From positions 1,471,001 to 1,535,000 of the forward strand of contig NZ_MDGP01000001.1 of NCBI RefSeq assembly GCF_001747095.1: 64,000 nucleotides of DNA. The letters are read 5' to 3'. Both the position numbers and the translations under genes were made by a program. Source of the stretch: Roseivirga sp. 4D4 (GTDB lineage Bacteria; Bacteroidota; Bacteroidia; Cytophagales; Cyclobacteriaceae). This document shows, piece after piece, positions 51,600-61,790 of this stretch (position 1 is the stretch's first letter; the number at the start of each line of letters is the position of its first letter). Under the pieces are notes generated by a model that worked only from the letters and a program-made list of their open reading frames with translations, had not been told where the DNA came from and made no database searches.

Positions 51600-54500
51600 C
51601 TACCTGATCAACCTGATAGAGCCTCTAAAGGTTTCTTCAAAAGCTACATCATTCAGGCTGCCAGCATAAAAGATCACGTAGGAGTATTTCCCATCAGGTG
51701 CTGGTTGACCTTCGAAAGTTCCATCCCAACCGACATTAACATCTTCTGTCGAGAAGACTACTGAGCCCCATTTATTATACACCTGCATTGAGAACCTGAT
51801 AGAACAATCCGCTACTGGTTGAAATGTATCATTGGTCCGATCACCATTTGGACTGAAGGCAGAGGGAATAAATATTCTAGGGAACCTCTCAGTTACCTCT
51901 ATTGCCAAAGAAGTCTCGCAACCATTAGCATCAACGATTCTAACGGTATAATTTCCTTTGCTAAGGTTTGCTGCATTAGGATCGTTCTGAGAAGGATTAT
52001 TACTCCAGAAGAACTGATAATCTGGTGTCCCTCCTTTTGCATCTATAAATGCTGTACCATCAGATGCTTGTGGGCAGATAGGATCATTGATTAGCGACTC
52101 TAGGTCTGCTTCTAGCATTAAAGGTTGGTTAATAACAAAAGTTGTTGATGTTTCACAGCCATTAGCATCGCGAATGGCCACTTCATAACTGCCAGCGGCT
52201 AGGTTATCAATTGTCCCTGTATTTGTACTTCGTACGAAGCCATTACTTCCAGTCCAGTTGTAGACATAATCACCATTCGGAAAAGTGGTTCCACCCACTA
52301 CCAAAACTGTAGCAGCACCATTGGACTCTTGAAAGCATCTGACATCCGTCAATTGACTATCAGCAACTTCCAGCACATCCGGCTCTCCTACCGTGTAGGT
52401 GAACATCACTTCGCAACCTAGATCATCTGTCACTGTCGCAGTATAATCTCCTGCTGCCAGACCATTAATGTCTTGACCCATCATACCGTTGCTCCAAGAC
52501 ACTGAATAACCTGGCTTCCCTCCCGTCAATGCAATGCTAATCGTACCGTTAGCTTCTCCGTTACAAAGCACGTCTTGTATAGTTGGGGTAGATAATATTT
52601 CCGGATAAATGACAACATCTAGCCTTTCAGAAAACCCTTCGCAATCTGAAATCAAGGGATTGAACTCTCTGTACCACACTTGACCAGCACCTGGCCCATC
52701 CCACTGGATTCTTACTTCATTGGTAGTGTTAGTACCAATAAATGTTCCACCCTGAACGAACCACTCATATTCAGAACCGGCAGTTTGAGGCGTGAAATAG
52801 GTAACATCTCCTAGTTCAGTGAAGCATACTTCTGTGTCCGTAAACCCATTGCTTTGTGGTAAAGCTGGCTCTAATCGCTTATTGATGATGACATCGAAAG
52901 TGACAGTATCGGCAATACAACCAATGGTATTGGTGGATATAATTTTCAATGAAGCATCCGGTCTAGCCGCTCCCCAGTCTACAGAGATGGCATCTCCCAT
53001 AGCAGAGCCCACAATGGTCCCTCCATCAATAATCCACTGATAGGTATTTCCTGGCGTACCTTCAACCGAATATGCGATACCAGTCACGTCAGGGCATACA
53101 GAGGCCGGTCCATTGATATTAGTGATTTCATTCGGGGTAACCGTAATGGTCTTAGTAATAGTCTCTGAATTCTCTCCACATTCATCCCCGCCATCTGACG
53201 CAAACAATGTGATAATATAATCTCCCGGTTGGGTGTATGTATGAACAGTATCCTTACCAGTCGCCATATTGCCATCCCCGAAATCCCATTCAAACTCCGT
53301 AAATCTAGGTGCCTCCCCTGCCGGAACTTCAAAATCAGCAGTGAATTCAATCTCGTTATTCACACAAGCCTCATCTGCTATAATATCAATGTCAGGATCA
53401 TCCCCTACAATCTGGAGGTTTAGATTAGCCAATGAAGCCCCAGCTACATAACCAAATGACTCTATATCTCCATATCCGTAGATATAAGCGATAAACCCAC
53501 CATCAACAATAGTTGTATAATCGGTACCTCCTTGCAGTGTAACCGTGGTATGGGAATAAATTGGATTACTGGGTACAGGCGTAAATGTTGTCGGGTCAAC
53601 TTGAGCACCGTTAATAAATACATCATTAACACTAGAAGTCTGTACGATCAGGTTGGTAAAGAACACTTGAATCTGTGAAACCTGGAGGGTATTAAATGTA
53701 ACCTGATCAAGCAGCTGCTGGTTAGGGCTTAGCATAATCATAAAAGGATCCCCTAAATCATTTGGAATATTCGATCCTGCTGGAAAATCACAACTCAACG
53801 ACTGACTAAACTGTGCAACCTGAAGGGGCTTGTTTGAGCTGATAGACTTCACTTCGTCAAAAACAAAAGTCATATACTCACCTCTTGCCATTGGAGGTAA
53901 TGCTCCTTCTCCGGTAATAAATACTTCCGTGTCGTCCTCAGTCGCAATCACCCTGAGACCATATGACTCTCTCTCTTCGAATGGTACTGCAATGTAGTCC
54001 GTACCCAAGGTCGATACCGGAAACATCTGCTCATATAAATGATCTCCTGCAAACCCATCGGCCCGAAAGTTCCCATTTCTTACACCTGAACAATCTTGTC
54101 CGGCAGTTACTCTCGTCCATCGATTGCCACCAAATACAGCAAAATTCTTACAACCGTCACTACCTGGCGCTATTGACACCAAAGAACCTGTCAAGTCACC
54201 AGCATTGGCCTGGAGTTGATAGACATCTCCTTGATTAAGGATAATTCTGAAAGTTTGATCAGGAAGTTTGTTATCTAATGTCCTGACTGATGGGGTAACA
54301 TCAATTTCAGTTCCGTTTTCTGTCGCCACGATCAACATAGAAGAAATGGATTGAGGATCCAGGGCTTCATAATAAGAAGATACAACATAGGAATTCCCCA
54401 AGGTCAACTTGGGAAGGATAACGGCCGCATCAGCACTAAAAGGTTCATTCGCCAAGGCATAGACGGATATATCATCGTCAGATACGATCTGAATACCTCG

Positions 54501-54842
54501 CCTTTCATTATTTCCGGAAGTGGCTGCCTGTATGTTGGGGAAGAAATCATTCAGAACGAACTTCTCCGTTTGTCCTGCTGTCACTGTGAAATCTATCTCG
54601 GTGCTATTGGCAAAAATTGTGATAGTACCCTGCGTATTGGTCTTACTGGTAATGAAGATTTCTGTGGTCGATAAGCCATCTGGGCTATTGACGATATTTT
54701 CCATAAAGCCAAACCAGAATTCTCTTCCCTCAGTGGTCACCTGAGAAAAGGCCGATAGGCTGCAAATGGCCAGTAAGAAAGTTAGTAGTAATCTCCTCAA
54801 TTTATTAAACGCTCTACAGAGATGCTTAATACGAAACATCAA
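51600..54842 (-). CDS. T9SS-exported IgGFc-binding/PKD/SprB-repeat protein, paralog B
   Basis: 1080 aa with the same domain order as the adjacent gene: signal peptide (LLTFLLAICSLSAFSQ), IgGFc-binding-like domain (TEGREFWFGFMENIVNSPDG), PKD near 520 (FEWDFGDGNMAT), Ig-like strands (GPASVCPDVTGIAYSVEG), SprB-type repeats from ~750 (IQDVLCNGEANGTISIALTG), and the C-terminal sorting domain from ~997 (SAFSPNGDRTNDTFQP, GWDGTFEGQPAPDGKYSYV). The pair is a tandem duplication that has diverged. Regulation is not visible; the 119-base spacer between the two shows no clear promoter. Confidence 0.9.
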   Translation of the reverse strand: MMFRIKHLCRAFNKLRRLLLTFLLAICSLSAFSQVTTEGREFWFGFMENIVNSPDGLSTTEIFITSKTNTQGTITIFANSTEIDFTVTAGQTEKFVLNDFFPNIQAATSGNNERRGIQIVSDDDISVYALANEPFSADAAVILPKLTLGNSYVVSSYYEALDPQSISSMLIVATENGTEIDVTPSVRTLDNKLPDQTFRIILNQGDVYQLQANAGDLTGSLVSIAPGSDGCKNFAVFGGNRWTRVTAGQDCSGVRNGNFRADGFAGDHLYEQMFPVSTLGTDYIAVPFEERESYGLRVIATEDDTEVFITGEGALPPMARGEYMTFVFDEVKSISSNKPLQVAQFSQSLSCDFPAGSNIPNDLGDPFMIMLSPNQQLLDQVTFNTLQVSQIQVFFTNLIVQTSSVNDVFINGAQVDPTTFTPVPSNPIYSHTTVTLQGGTDYTTIVDGGFIAYIYGYGDIESFGYVAGASLANLNLQIVGDDPDIDIIADEACVNNEIEFTADFEVPAGEAPRFTEFEWDFGDGNMATGKDTVHTYTQPGDYIITLFASDGGDECGENSETITKTITVTPNEITNINGPASVCPDVTGIAYSVEGTPGNTYQWIIDGGTIVGSAMGDAISVDWGAARPDASLKIISTNTIGCIADTVTFDVIINKRLEPALPQSNGFTDTEVCFTELGDVTYFTPQTAGSEYEWFVQGGTFIGTNTTNEVRIQWDGPGAGQVWYREFNPLISDCEGFSERLDVVIYPEILSTPTIQDVLCNGEANGTISIALTGGKPGYSVSWSNGMMGQDINGLAAGDYTATVTDDLGCEVMFTYTVGEPDVLEVADSQLTDVRCFQESNGAATVLVVGGTTFPNGDYVYNWTGSNGFVRSTNTGTIDNLAAGSYEVAIRDANGCETSTTFVINQPLMLEADLESLINDPICPQASDGTAFIDAKGGTPDYQFFWSNNPSQNDPNAANLSKGNYTVRIVDANGCETSLAIEVTERFPRIFIPSAFSPNGDRTNDTFQPVADCSIRFSMQVYNKWGSVVFSTEDVNVGWDGTFEGQPAPDGKYSYVIFYAGSLNDVAFEETFRGSIRLIR

Positions 54843-55010
54843 AGATGGTCATATTTTCGATTTCTCAAATGACTTGATCAGCCAAATCCTCTGATTAATC
54901 AGATGTATGACAACCGGGATAACGAAAAGTTTGATGAAAGTCGCATTCTACCCTCAATGAATTTGCTTCTTCACTGATTATTCAATTGCTTTGGGCAAAA
55001 TTTTTACCCC

Positions 55011-55391
55011 ATGGAAATCAAAGCCAAAATCCTCAAAATTTTTCCTTCTCAACAAGTCACAGCAAGTTTCAAGAAGAGGGAATTTGTAGTCGAATATGCT
55101 GACAACCCTCAATACCCAGAATTTATCAAATTCGAATGTATTCAAGACAAATGTGATCAACTTGACAGCTTCTCTGAGGGGCAGGACGTAAACGTTAGCT
55201 TTAATTTGAAAGGCAGAAAGTGGACTGACCCACAGGGAGTTGATAAGTACTTCAATTCACTCCAGGCTTGGAGAGTTACGGCAGAGCAGGCACAGAGCAC
55301 TGCCCCGGCAGGCGCAACACCTCCTCCACCCGCTTCGAATGATGAGCCTGATTGGCTTAACGCTGATGAATCTGATGACTTACCATTCTAA
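55011..55391 (+). CDS. DUF3127 protein with SSB-like acidic C-terminal tail
   Basis: A 126-aa protein. Residues ~1-92 fit an OB-fold: MEIKAKILKIFPSQQVTAS, FKKREFVVEYADN, IKFECIQDKCDQLDSF, DVNVSFNLKGRKWTDPQG. A proline/alanine linker follows and the chain ends DESDDLPF. This D-D-x-P-F terminus is the same type of acidic tip that single-stranded-DNA-binding proteins use to recruit repair and replication proteins. The DUF has no assigned role; ssDNA binding is inference from fold and tail. The stop is 3 bases before the lhgO start, so the two are in one operon. Confidence 0.83.
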   Translation: MEIKAKILKIFPSQQVTASFKKREFVVEYADNPQYPEFIKFECIQDKCDQLDSFSEGQDVNVSFNLKGRKWTDPQGVDKYFNSLQAWRVTAEQAQSTAPAGATPPPPASNDEPDWLNADESDDLPF

Positions 55392-55394
55392 CCG

Positions 55395-56591
55395 ATGAAA
55401 TACGACTTAACTATCATCGGAGGGGGAATTGTGGGGCTGGCAACGGCCTATAAAAGCCTTCAAAAAAACCCAAGACTGAAGCTTGCTCTTATAGAGAAGG
55501 AAACGGAGTTGTGTAAGCACCAAACGGGTAACAATAGTGGGGTGATACACTCAGGTCTTTACTACAAGCCTGGGAGTCTTAAGGCGACCAACTGCATTAA
55601 CGGTTATAATATGTTGCTGCAGTTCTGTAAAGATGAAGAAATTGAATATGACCTCTGTGGTAAAGTAGTAGTCGCCACCGATGATTTTCAAAAACCATTA
55701 TTGGAAAACCTTTATAAAAGAGGTTTGGAAAATGGTCTGGACGAAATCTCCAAAATCAGTATTGAGGAATTAAAGGAAATAGAGCCTCACGTCAATGGCA
55801 TCGCTGCGCTGAAAGTACCCTATACTGGTATTGTTGATTATGTAGCTGTCGCTGAAAAGTACGCAGACAAGATTCGTGAAGCTGGAGGTGAGATATTCTT
55901 AGGACAAAAAGTCACGGGGATCGAGGCGTCTTCGGAGGGATCGATTGTGGAAACTACCCAACAGACCTTCGACACCAAGCTAGTCGTTAATTGTGGTGGC
56001 TTATACTCCGATCGACTGGCGCGAAAAACCTCCGATGAAGTGGATCTGAAGATTATCCCATTCCGAGGTGAGTATTTCAAGCTGATTCCAGAGAAGGAAT
56101 ATCTGGTTAAGCACCTAATTTACCCAGTACCTGATCCAAACTTCCCCTTTTTGGGTGTCCATTTTACTCGAATGATGAAGGGTGGTATCGAAGCAGGACC
56201 TAATGCTGTCCTTGCCTTTAGAAGAGAGGGTTATAAAAAGTCTCAAATTCATTTGGGAGAGTTAGCCGAATCTCTGATGTGGCCTGGTTTTCAAAAAGTG
56301 GCCAAGAAATACTGGAGAACTGGATTTGGCGAGCTTTACAGATCCTTTTCGAAGGCAGCCTTTACAAAAGCATTGCAAAAGCTGATTCCCGAAATACAGG
56401 AATCTGACCTGGTTGATGGAGGTGCCGGGGTGCGTGCACAAGCATGTGATCGAAATGGTGGTTTATTAGATGACTTCTCTATCATCGAAGCACAGTATGC
56501 AATCAATGTATGTAACGCACCATCTCCTGCTGCTACTTCATCACTTTCTATAGGAGATACCGTCAGTGACCTGGTGATCAAACGGTTTTGA
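55395..56591 (+). CDS. lhgO: L-2-hydroxyglutarate oxidase
   Basis: A 398-aa FAD-dependent oxidoreductase of the DAO family. Dinucleotide-binding GGGIVGLATAYKSL at the N-terminus, then TGNNSGVIHSGLYYKPGSLKA (a near-signature of LhgO), RGEYFKLIPEKEYLVKHLIYPVPDP, and the C-terminal FAD contact AGVRAQACDRNGGLLDDF. It oxidises L-2-hydroxyglutarate to 2-oxoglutarate, passing electrons to the membrane quinone pool or oxygen. Second gene after DUF3127. Confidence 0.92.
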   Translation: MKYDLTIIGGGIVGLATAYKSLQKNPRLKLALIEKETELCKHQTGNNSGVIHSGLYYKPGSLKATNCINGYNMLLQFCKDEEIEYDLCGKVVVATDDFQKPLLENLYKRGLENGLDEISKISIEELKEIEPHVNGIAALKVPYTGIVDYVAVAEKYADKIREAGGEIFLGQKVTGIEASSEGSIVETTQQTFDTKLVVNCGGLYSDRLARKTSDEVDLKIIPFRGEYFKLIPEKEYLVKHLIYPVPDPNFPFLGVHFTRMMKGGIEAGPNAVLAFRREGYKKSQIHLGELAESLMWPGFQKVAKKYWRTGFGELYRSFSKAAFTKALQKLIPEIQESDLVDGGAGVRAQACDRNGGLLDDFSIIEAQYAINVCNAPSPAATSSLSIGDTVSDLVIKRF

Positions 56592-56676
56592 GCCGAAAGT
56601 ACCAGAAACAATCTGCCTTAATTTAGGAACTGGCATTTAATTATTACTTTCCAAGTAAGAAATTAAATGACTTGAA

Positions 56677-57204
56677 ATGAAAATCAGATTGTTTATAGTA
56701 GTGTCATGTTTAATAACACTCTCGCTTATCACACAGGCACAAAACCTAAAAATAGGCTATGTACATGTAGAAAAAATCTTTGCACAATGGCCAGAAACAA
56801 AGAGTGCACAAAAAGAACTCGCAGAATATGAGGATAGATTGGCTAGTCGACTTCAAGCCAAAGTCAAGGATTTTCAAACTAAGCTAGCAAATTACCAAAA
56901 CAATGGACCCAGCATGGACGCATTAACAAAACGAGACGCTGAAACCGAATTACAAAATCTTCAAACTCAAATACAACAGTTTGAAGCCAATTCTGAACAG
57001 TCTATAGCAGAAAGGAATGTGAGTTTACTCAACCCATTACAAAACAAATTAAAGGAAACTATAGACCAAGTGGCGAAGGAAAACGGATACACTCATATAC
57101 TTAGCTACGGATCTTCTTTGCTGTTTACATCCGATAAATCAGGTGATATCTCCTATAAAGTTGCCCAAAAGTTGGGGTTTACCTTAACTGAGGAAGTTCC
57201 ATAA
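56677..57204 (+). CDS. OmpH/Skp-family periplasmic chaperone
   Basis: 175 aa, signal peptide ending TQAQ. Mature start NLKIGYVHVEKIFAQWPETK is typical of Skp/OmpH. A long coiled coil follows (residues ~45-125, rich in Gln, Lys, Glu) and a closing beta region (NGYTHILSYGSSLLFTSD). It holds unfolded outer-membrane proteins in the periplasm. Single gene with its own ATG 85 bases after lhgO. Confidence 0.9.
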   Translation: MKIRLFIVVSCLITLSLITQAQNLKIGYVHVEKIFAQWPETKSAQKELAEYEDRLASRLQAKVKDFQTKLANYQNNGPSMDALTKRDAETELQNLQTQIQQFEANSEQSIAERNVSLLNPLQNKLKETIDQVAKENGYTHILSYGSSLLFTSDKSGDISYKVAQKLGFTLTEEVP

Positions 57205-57290
57205 AAATTTGTAGAAGAACCATTTGGAATATTCAAAAGTCAATCATTTGAGATTGACCGTATACATTACAGGCTAGAAATATTGAGGAA

Positions 57291-58130
57291 ATGAAGAAAT
57301 GCCTACTACTATCTTTTATTGCACTAACTTTTTTAGTTAGTAAGACTGCGCAATCACAAACCCATTCCTTTCTATCCTATAATATTCGGTACAACAATCC
57401 GAATGATGGAGTGAATCAATGGCATAAAAGAAAGCATGAGGTTCTTGCTCTAATTAATCACTACGAACCACTGGTCTTCGGTATTCAGGAAGGATTGAAG
57501 GATCAAGTTCAGTTTATCAGTGATGAATCAGGCAAATATAGCTACACCGGAGTCGGACGCGATGATGGAAAGAACAAAGGCGAATTCACTGCAATACTCT
57601 ATGACAAGGAGAAACTCACTCTAATTGATGAAGGCACCTTTTGGTTGTCAGAGACACCTGAGGTAGTCAGTAAAGGTTGGGACGCTGCCTTGCCAAGAAT
57701 TTGCTCATATGCACAATTCAAAATCAATGACTCGGGAAAGACCTTCTGGTTTTTTAATACTCATTTTGATCACATTGGAAAAGTAGCCAGGGCCAATTCT
57801 GCGAGTCTAATCGTTGAAAAGATTAAGGAAATTGCTGGGTCTGAAACTCCAGTTATTCTTTCTGGAGACTTTAATGCAACACCCGAGAATCCGCCTATTT
57901 TAAATATTACAAAGTATATGAAAGACGGCTTCTCCAATTCTAAAAATGGATTCTATGGTCCTGTTGGCACTTTCAGTGGCTTTGATGTTAACGCCAAATT
58001 GGATGATAGAATTGACTACATCTTCTTTAGAAACTTAAACGCTATCAGTCTATCTCATATTGACGACAGGAGGCAAAACGGGCTTTGGGTTTCCGATCAC
58101 TTACCTGTTTTATTCAAAGTAAAGTTCTAA
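57291..58130 (+). CDS. Secreted endonuclease/exonuclease/phosphatase-family enzyme
   Basis: 279 aa with signal peptide (LLLSFIALTFLVSKTAQSQ). EEP-family residues in order: LSYNIRYNNPNDGV (Asn), FGIQEGLKDQVQFI (Glu metal ligand), FFNTHFDHIGKVAR (Asp/His), ILSGDFNATPENPP (Asp, Asn) and WVSDHLPVLFKVKF (Asp-His). Substrate may be a phosphodiester, nucleic acid or phospholipid. Convergent with the YheT-like gene, 12 bases between stops. Confidence 0.9.
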   Translation: MKKCLLLSFIALTFLVSKTAQSQTHSFLSYNIRYNNPNDGVNQWHKRKHEVLALINHYEPLVFGIQEGLKDQVQFISDESGKYSYTGVGRDDGKNKGEFTAILYDKEKLTLIDEGTFWLSETPEVVSKGWDAALPRICSYAQFKINDSGKTFWFFNTHFDHIGKVARANSASLIVEKIKEIAGSETPVILSGDFNATPENPPILNITKYMKDGFSNSKNGFYGPVGTFSGFDVNAKLDDRIDYIFFRNLNAISLSHIDDRRQNGLWVSDHLPVLFKVKF

Positions 58131-58142
58131 TCGATAAAGGAT

Positions 58143-59105
58143 TCATTCTTTCGTCAAAAACTCCAAAGTCCTCAGCTCCGAATAAGTATACTCACTACCT
58201 GATGCCACAAAGCCCACATGACCTCCTCTTCTAGGTGTCTCTAAATGAACATTCGAACTGTCTTTTGCCAAATGATATGGAAAACAATCACCAATGAGCA
58301 AAGGGTCGTTAAGGGCATTCAGGATCAACAGATCCCTTGAGATTTTGGGTATAAAAGGCAATGGATTACAATGTTCGTAGAAAGCCTTCCTGCTCTCAAA
58401 GCCATGCAATGGTGCTGAATACATCTCATCAAACAACTCCAACTTCTTGATATCCGCTAAGGCTGAAACATCAATATCTGGGTATTGCTCGGCTTTCCTC
58501 TTTAGCTTATCCTTCAACTTTCCGAGAAACCTTCTCTCATACACTGCATTACTTCTGAGGCTGAGCGTATCCACACTCTCTGGCAAAGAACAGGGAACCG
58601 AAATCACGACCGCCTTCTTAACTTCATCAGGCAGACCAAATTCTGGTTCCTCTCCCAGATACCTAATCGTTTGTCCCCCTCCCATACTCATCCCAACCAT
58701 GGTGACTTCTTTATAATCCCCATTTGACAGGGCATGATCGACCACCGTGCGCACGTCATAACTTGCCGCATGATGATAGAGAATCCTTTGTCGATTCATT
58801 TCACCATTACAACTTCGGTTGTTCCATGCAAGCACATCCCATCCATTGGATGAGAACAGTTTGGCCATAGCCATTACATAATGCCTGTCTGAGCCCCCCT
58901 CCAGTCCGTGTGAGATGATCAGTAATCGATTATTACCTTTCTTGATCCAATCAAGATTTAAAAAATCATCATCTGGTGTTTCAATTTGTTCACGCTGATA
59001 GCGGATTCCCTTAATTTTTCGGGTCATACTTGGAATGATGGTCTCAAAATGGCCATTCAAATAAAAAAAAGGAGGTCCCTTATAATTAGAGGAGACTATG
59101 GGCAT
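58143..59105 (-). CDS. YheT-family alpha/beta hydrolase
   Basis: 320 aa. YLNGHFETIIPS at the start, then ISHGLEGGSDRHYVMAMAKL (oxyanion region), AWNNRSCNGEMNRQ, GMSMGGGQTIRYLGE (nucleophile Ser in GxSxG), LILNALNDPLL (Asp) and RRGGHVGFV (His). This is the EMB8/YheT esterase group; physiological substrate unknown. Divergent from the TonB receptor; the shared upstream region is ~90 bases. Confidence 0.9.
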   Translation of the reverse strand: MPIVSSNYKGPPFFYLNGHFETIIPSMTRKIKGIRYQREQIETPDDDFLNLDWIKKGNNRLLIISHGLEGGSDRHYVMAMAKLFSSNGWDVLAWNNRSCNGEMNRQRILYHHAASYDVRTVVDHALSNGDYKEVTMVGMSMGGGQTIRYLGEEPEFGLPDEVKKAVVISVPCSLPESVDTLSLRSNAVYERRFLGKLKDKLKRKAEQYPDIDVSALADIKKLELFDEMYSAPLHGFESRKAFYEHCNPLPFIPKISRDLLILNALNDPLLIGDCFPYHLAKDSSNVHLETPRRGGHVGFVASGSEYTYSELRTLEFLTKE

Positions 59106-59195
59106 GTTTAATGGGGTATATTTGGGACTATCTTTTAAACTGAAACTTGACGAGAAAGTTAATTGATTAAAATTCTATTGAAAACAAGGGGCACT

Positions 59196-61601
59196 GTGAG
59201 TTCGAGAAAATATTTTGTATTGATCGCATTCTCCATCATTAGTCTTTCTCTGTGGGGTCAAAGGGTCAAAGTGGTCAATCAAGCGGACAATACCCCGATC
59301 AGTCAAGCAACCATACAAGAAAAAGAGACAGACAGAGGCGCCATAACAGATGCTCAAGGCTTTGCTGATTTAAAAGGCTTTTCTCAGACCGGCACACTCC
59401 TATTTAGGCACCCTTCCTTTCGACCACGTGAGGTCAAATATTCAGATTTGGCAAAACTGAATTTTACCATTAGTCTGACCGAAGAATTCTTCCAGATGGA
59501 TGATGTGGTCGTTTCAGCCAATAAGTGGGAACAGAACAAAGTTGAAATCCCTCAGCAAATTGCAGAGTTTGAAGCCGAAGAAATTGCCCTTGCCGAACCA
59601 GCCACAGCTGCTGACATTCTCAGTATGAATGGCCAGGTATTCGTTCAAAGAAGTCAGTTGGGTGGTGGAAGCCCCATTATCCGTGGTTTTTCAGCTAATT
59701 CAGTATTGATCGTTGTAGATGGTGTTAGAATGAATAATGCCATTTACAGAAGCGGAAACCTTCAAAATGTAATCACAATTGACCCCAATAACCTACAAGG
59801 TGCTGAAGTGGTATTTGGACCTAGTTCCGTAATCTATGGAAGTGATGCTTTGGGTGGTGTCATGGACTTTCACACAAAAACGCCTAGCTTTTCTAATAGT
59901 GGATTAGGTTTCAAAGGGTCGGCCTTTGTAAGATATGCGTCCGCTGCAAATGCCAGCACAGGCAATATCCAATTTGAAATCAATCAACCCAAATTTGCTT
60001 CGTTTACTAGTTTCACCTACAGTGACTTTGGAGATTTAAGGACCGGAGCGAATCGTACCGATGATTTTCCAGATTTTGGTAAACACCTCGAATATATTGA
60101 GCGAGTAAATGGTCAGGATGTCATTGTCCAAAATAAAAATGTCAATCGCCAAGTGAGATCGGCTTATGATCAATACAATCTACTTCAGAAGTTCAGGTGG
60201 CGATTAGGATCATTTTCTGACTTCACCTATGCATTCCATTATTCAAACTCATCTGATGTGCCACGGTATGATCGGCTTACCTTGAGAGATGGCAATACTT
60301 TAAGGAATGCAGAGTGGTACTACGGACCACAGGCTTGGCAAATGCACTCTTTACAAATGAGGTTCTTCTACCCCAATCAGTTTTTCGACCAAATGAAAAT
60401 GACTACGGCTTATCAGACCATTGAAGAGAGTAGACATGATCGTAGATATACCAGCGACATCTTAAGAAGCAGGATTGAGGAAGTAGACGTTTTCTCCTTC
60501 AATCTTGACTTTGAAAAGGTCTTCGGTCTGAATGGCGAATTGTATTATGGACTTGAAGCAGTAAACAACAATGTTGCGTCATCTGCCTTTACGACTGATC
60601 TAGACACCAATGAGCAAAACCCAACCAGCACCAGATATCCCGATGGTGGTAGCGATTACAATTCCCTCGCGGCTTATGTAAGTACTAAGAACCACTTAGG
60701 CGATCAGCTGATTCTCAATACCGGAATTCGTTATAGCTATGTGAGGCTAAAGTCTAGGTTTGATGATAAAACCTTCTTTAATTTCCCTTTTAACGAATTA
60801 TCGATTGATAATGGAGGCGTTACCGGAAACATTGGTTTAGTTTATTTACCAAGGCCAGGATGGAAAGCAAATGTACTGTTGTCAAGCGGTTTTAGATCAC
60901 CGAATATCGATGATGCAGGTAAGGTATTTGATTCTGAACCGGGAACAGTGGTTGTTCCAAACCCTGACTTGAAGCCAGAAACCAGCTACAACATTGAGTA
61001 TGGCATCAGTAGACAGGTAAGTAATAAACTGAAAGTTGAAGTAGTGAATTATTTCTCTTTCCTTAGAGATGCTCTCGTTAGGCGGCCTTTTACTTTCGAT
61101 GGCCAATCACAAATCATCTACGATGGCACCCTGAGCAATGTATTTGCAGAGGTCAATGTAGGGGAAGCATTTATTTGGGGATTGACATTTAATCTTTCTG
61201 CGGAGCTTTACCCTGGCATAACGCTTAAAAGTAGCCTGACTTACACAGAGGGAGAAGACACCATTGAAAATCTACCATTGCGCCACGTTACTCCCCTCTT
61301 TGGGGAGACGAGTATTAGCCTTAAGCAGCAAAAATTCACTTCTAGTTTTATCGTCAGGTACAGTGGCGGAATTGACTTTGAAGACCTTGCCCCTTCTGAA
61401 CAAAATAAGCCTCAGCTCTATACCACAGATGGTGCCTTGCCTTGGGCCATTGTCAACATCAACAATTCTTACCGGTTGAACGATCGGTTGAGCATCAATC
61501 TGAATTTAGAGAACTTGTTAGATACACACTATAGACCTTATTCCTCAGGAATCAGCGCTCCCGGATTTAATGCCGTTTTTTCAGTTAGAGCCAACTTCTA
61601 G
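59196..61601 (+). CDS. TonB-dependent receptor with N-terminal carboxypeptidase-like domain
   Basis: 801 aa from GTG 59196, which directly starts a good signal peptide (SSRKYFVLIAFSIISLSLWG). The TTG at 59163 would add 11 residues before it. Residues ~25-105 are the carboxypeptidase-regulatory-like beta domain (VVNQADNTPISQATIQEKET). The plug has MNGQVFVQRSQLGGGSPIIRG and ANSVLIVVDGVRMNNAIYRS, followed by IYGSDALGGVMDF; the barrel follows and ends in VRANF. The plug wording resembles haem/haemoglobin-type receptors. No SusD or sigma/anti-sigma genes accompany it. Confidence 0.9.
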   Translation: MSSRKYFVLIAFSIISLSLWGQRVKVVNQADNTPISQATIQEKETDRGAITDAQGFADLKGFSQTGTLLFRHPSFRPREVKYSDLAKLNFTISLTEEFFQMDDVVVSANKWEQNKVEIPQQIAEFEAEEIALAEPATAADILSMNGQVFVQRSQLGGGSPIIRGFSANSVLIVVDGVRMNNAIYRSGNLQNVITIDPNNLQGAEVVFGPSSVIYGSDALGGVMDFHTKTPSFSNSGLGFKGSAFVRYASAANASTGNIQFEINQPKFASFTSFTYSDFGDLRTGANRTDDFPDFGKHLEYIERVNGQDVIVQNKNVNRQVRSAYDQYNLLQKFRWRLGSFSDFTYAFHYSNSSDVPRYDRLTLRDGNTLRNAEWYYGPQAWQMHSLQMRFFYPNQFFDQMKMTTAYQTIEESRHDRRYTSDILRSRIEEVDVFSFNLDFEKVFGLNGELYYGLEAVNNNVASSAFTTDLDTNEQNPTSTRYPDGGSDYNSLAAYVSTKNHLGDQLILNTGIRYSYVRLKSRFDDKTFFNFPFNELSIDNGGVTGNIGLVYLPRPGWKANVLLSSGFRSPNIDDAGKVFDSEPGTVVVPNPDLKPETSYNIEYGISRQVSNKLKVEVVNYFSFLRDALVRRPFTFDGQSQIIYDGTLSNVFAEVNVGEAFIWGLTFNLSAELYPGITLKSSLTYTEGEDTIENLPLRHVTPLFGETSISLKQQKFTSSFIVRYSGGIDFEDLAPSEQNKPQLYTTDGALPWAIVNINNSYRLNDRLSINLNLENLLDTHYRPYSSGISAPGFNAVFSVRANF

Positions 61602-61700
61602 CATCATAACACTTTGTTAATCTTCACGTTATCATTAAGATAAATTGGAATCATACATTAGTATTGATTCTTATCAAATCATATTTATTGGGTGTTAATA

Positions 61701-61728
61701 AAAAAGGTCTGTCTGTCAGGCTTTTTTT
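61701..61728 (+). terminator. Probable terminator after the TonB receptor
   Basis: AAAAAGGTCTG and CAGGCTTTTTTT form an imperfect stem followed by T. It lies 100 bases past the receptor stop and before the kinase ATG at 61791. Confidence 0.5.
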
Positions 61729-61790
61729 ATGTCTTGGGTTCTCTTAAGCCACCAAATCCCATAACTTGCAGGCCTTATTTAAACGATGAA

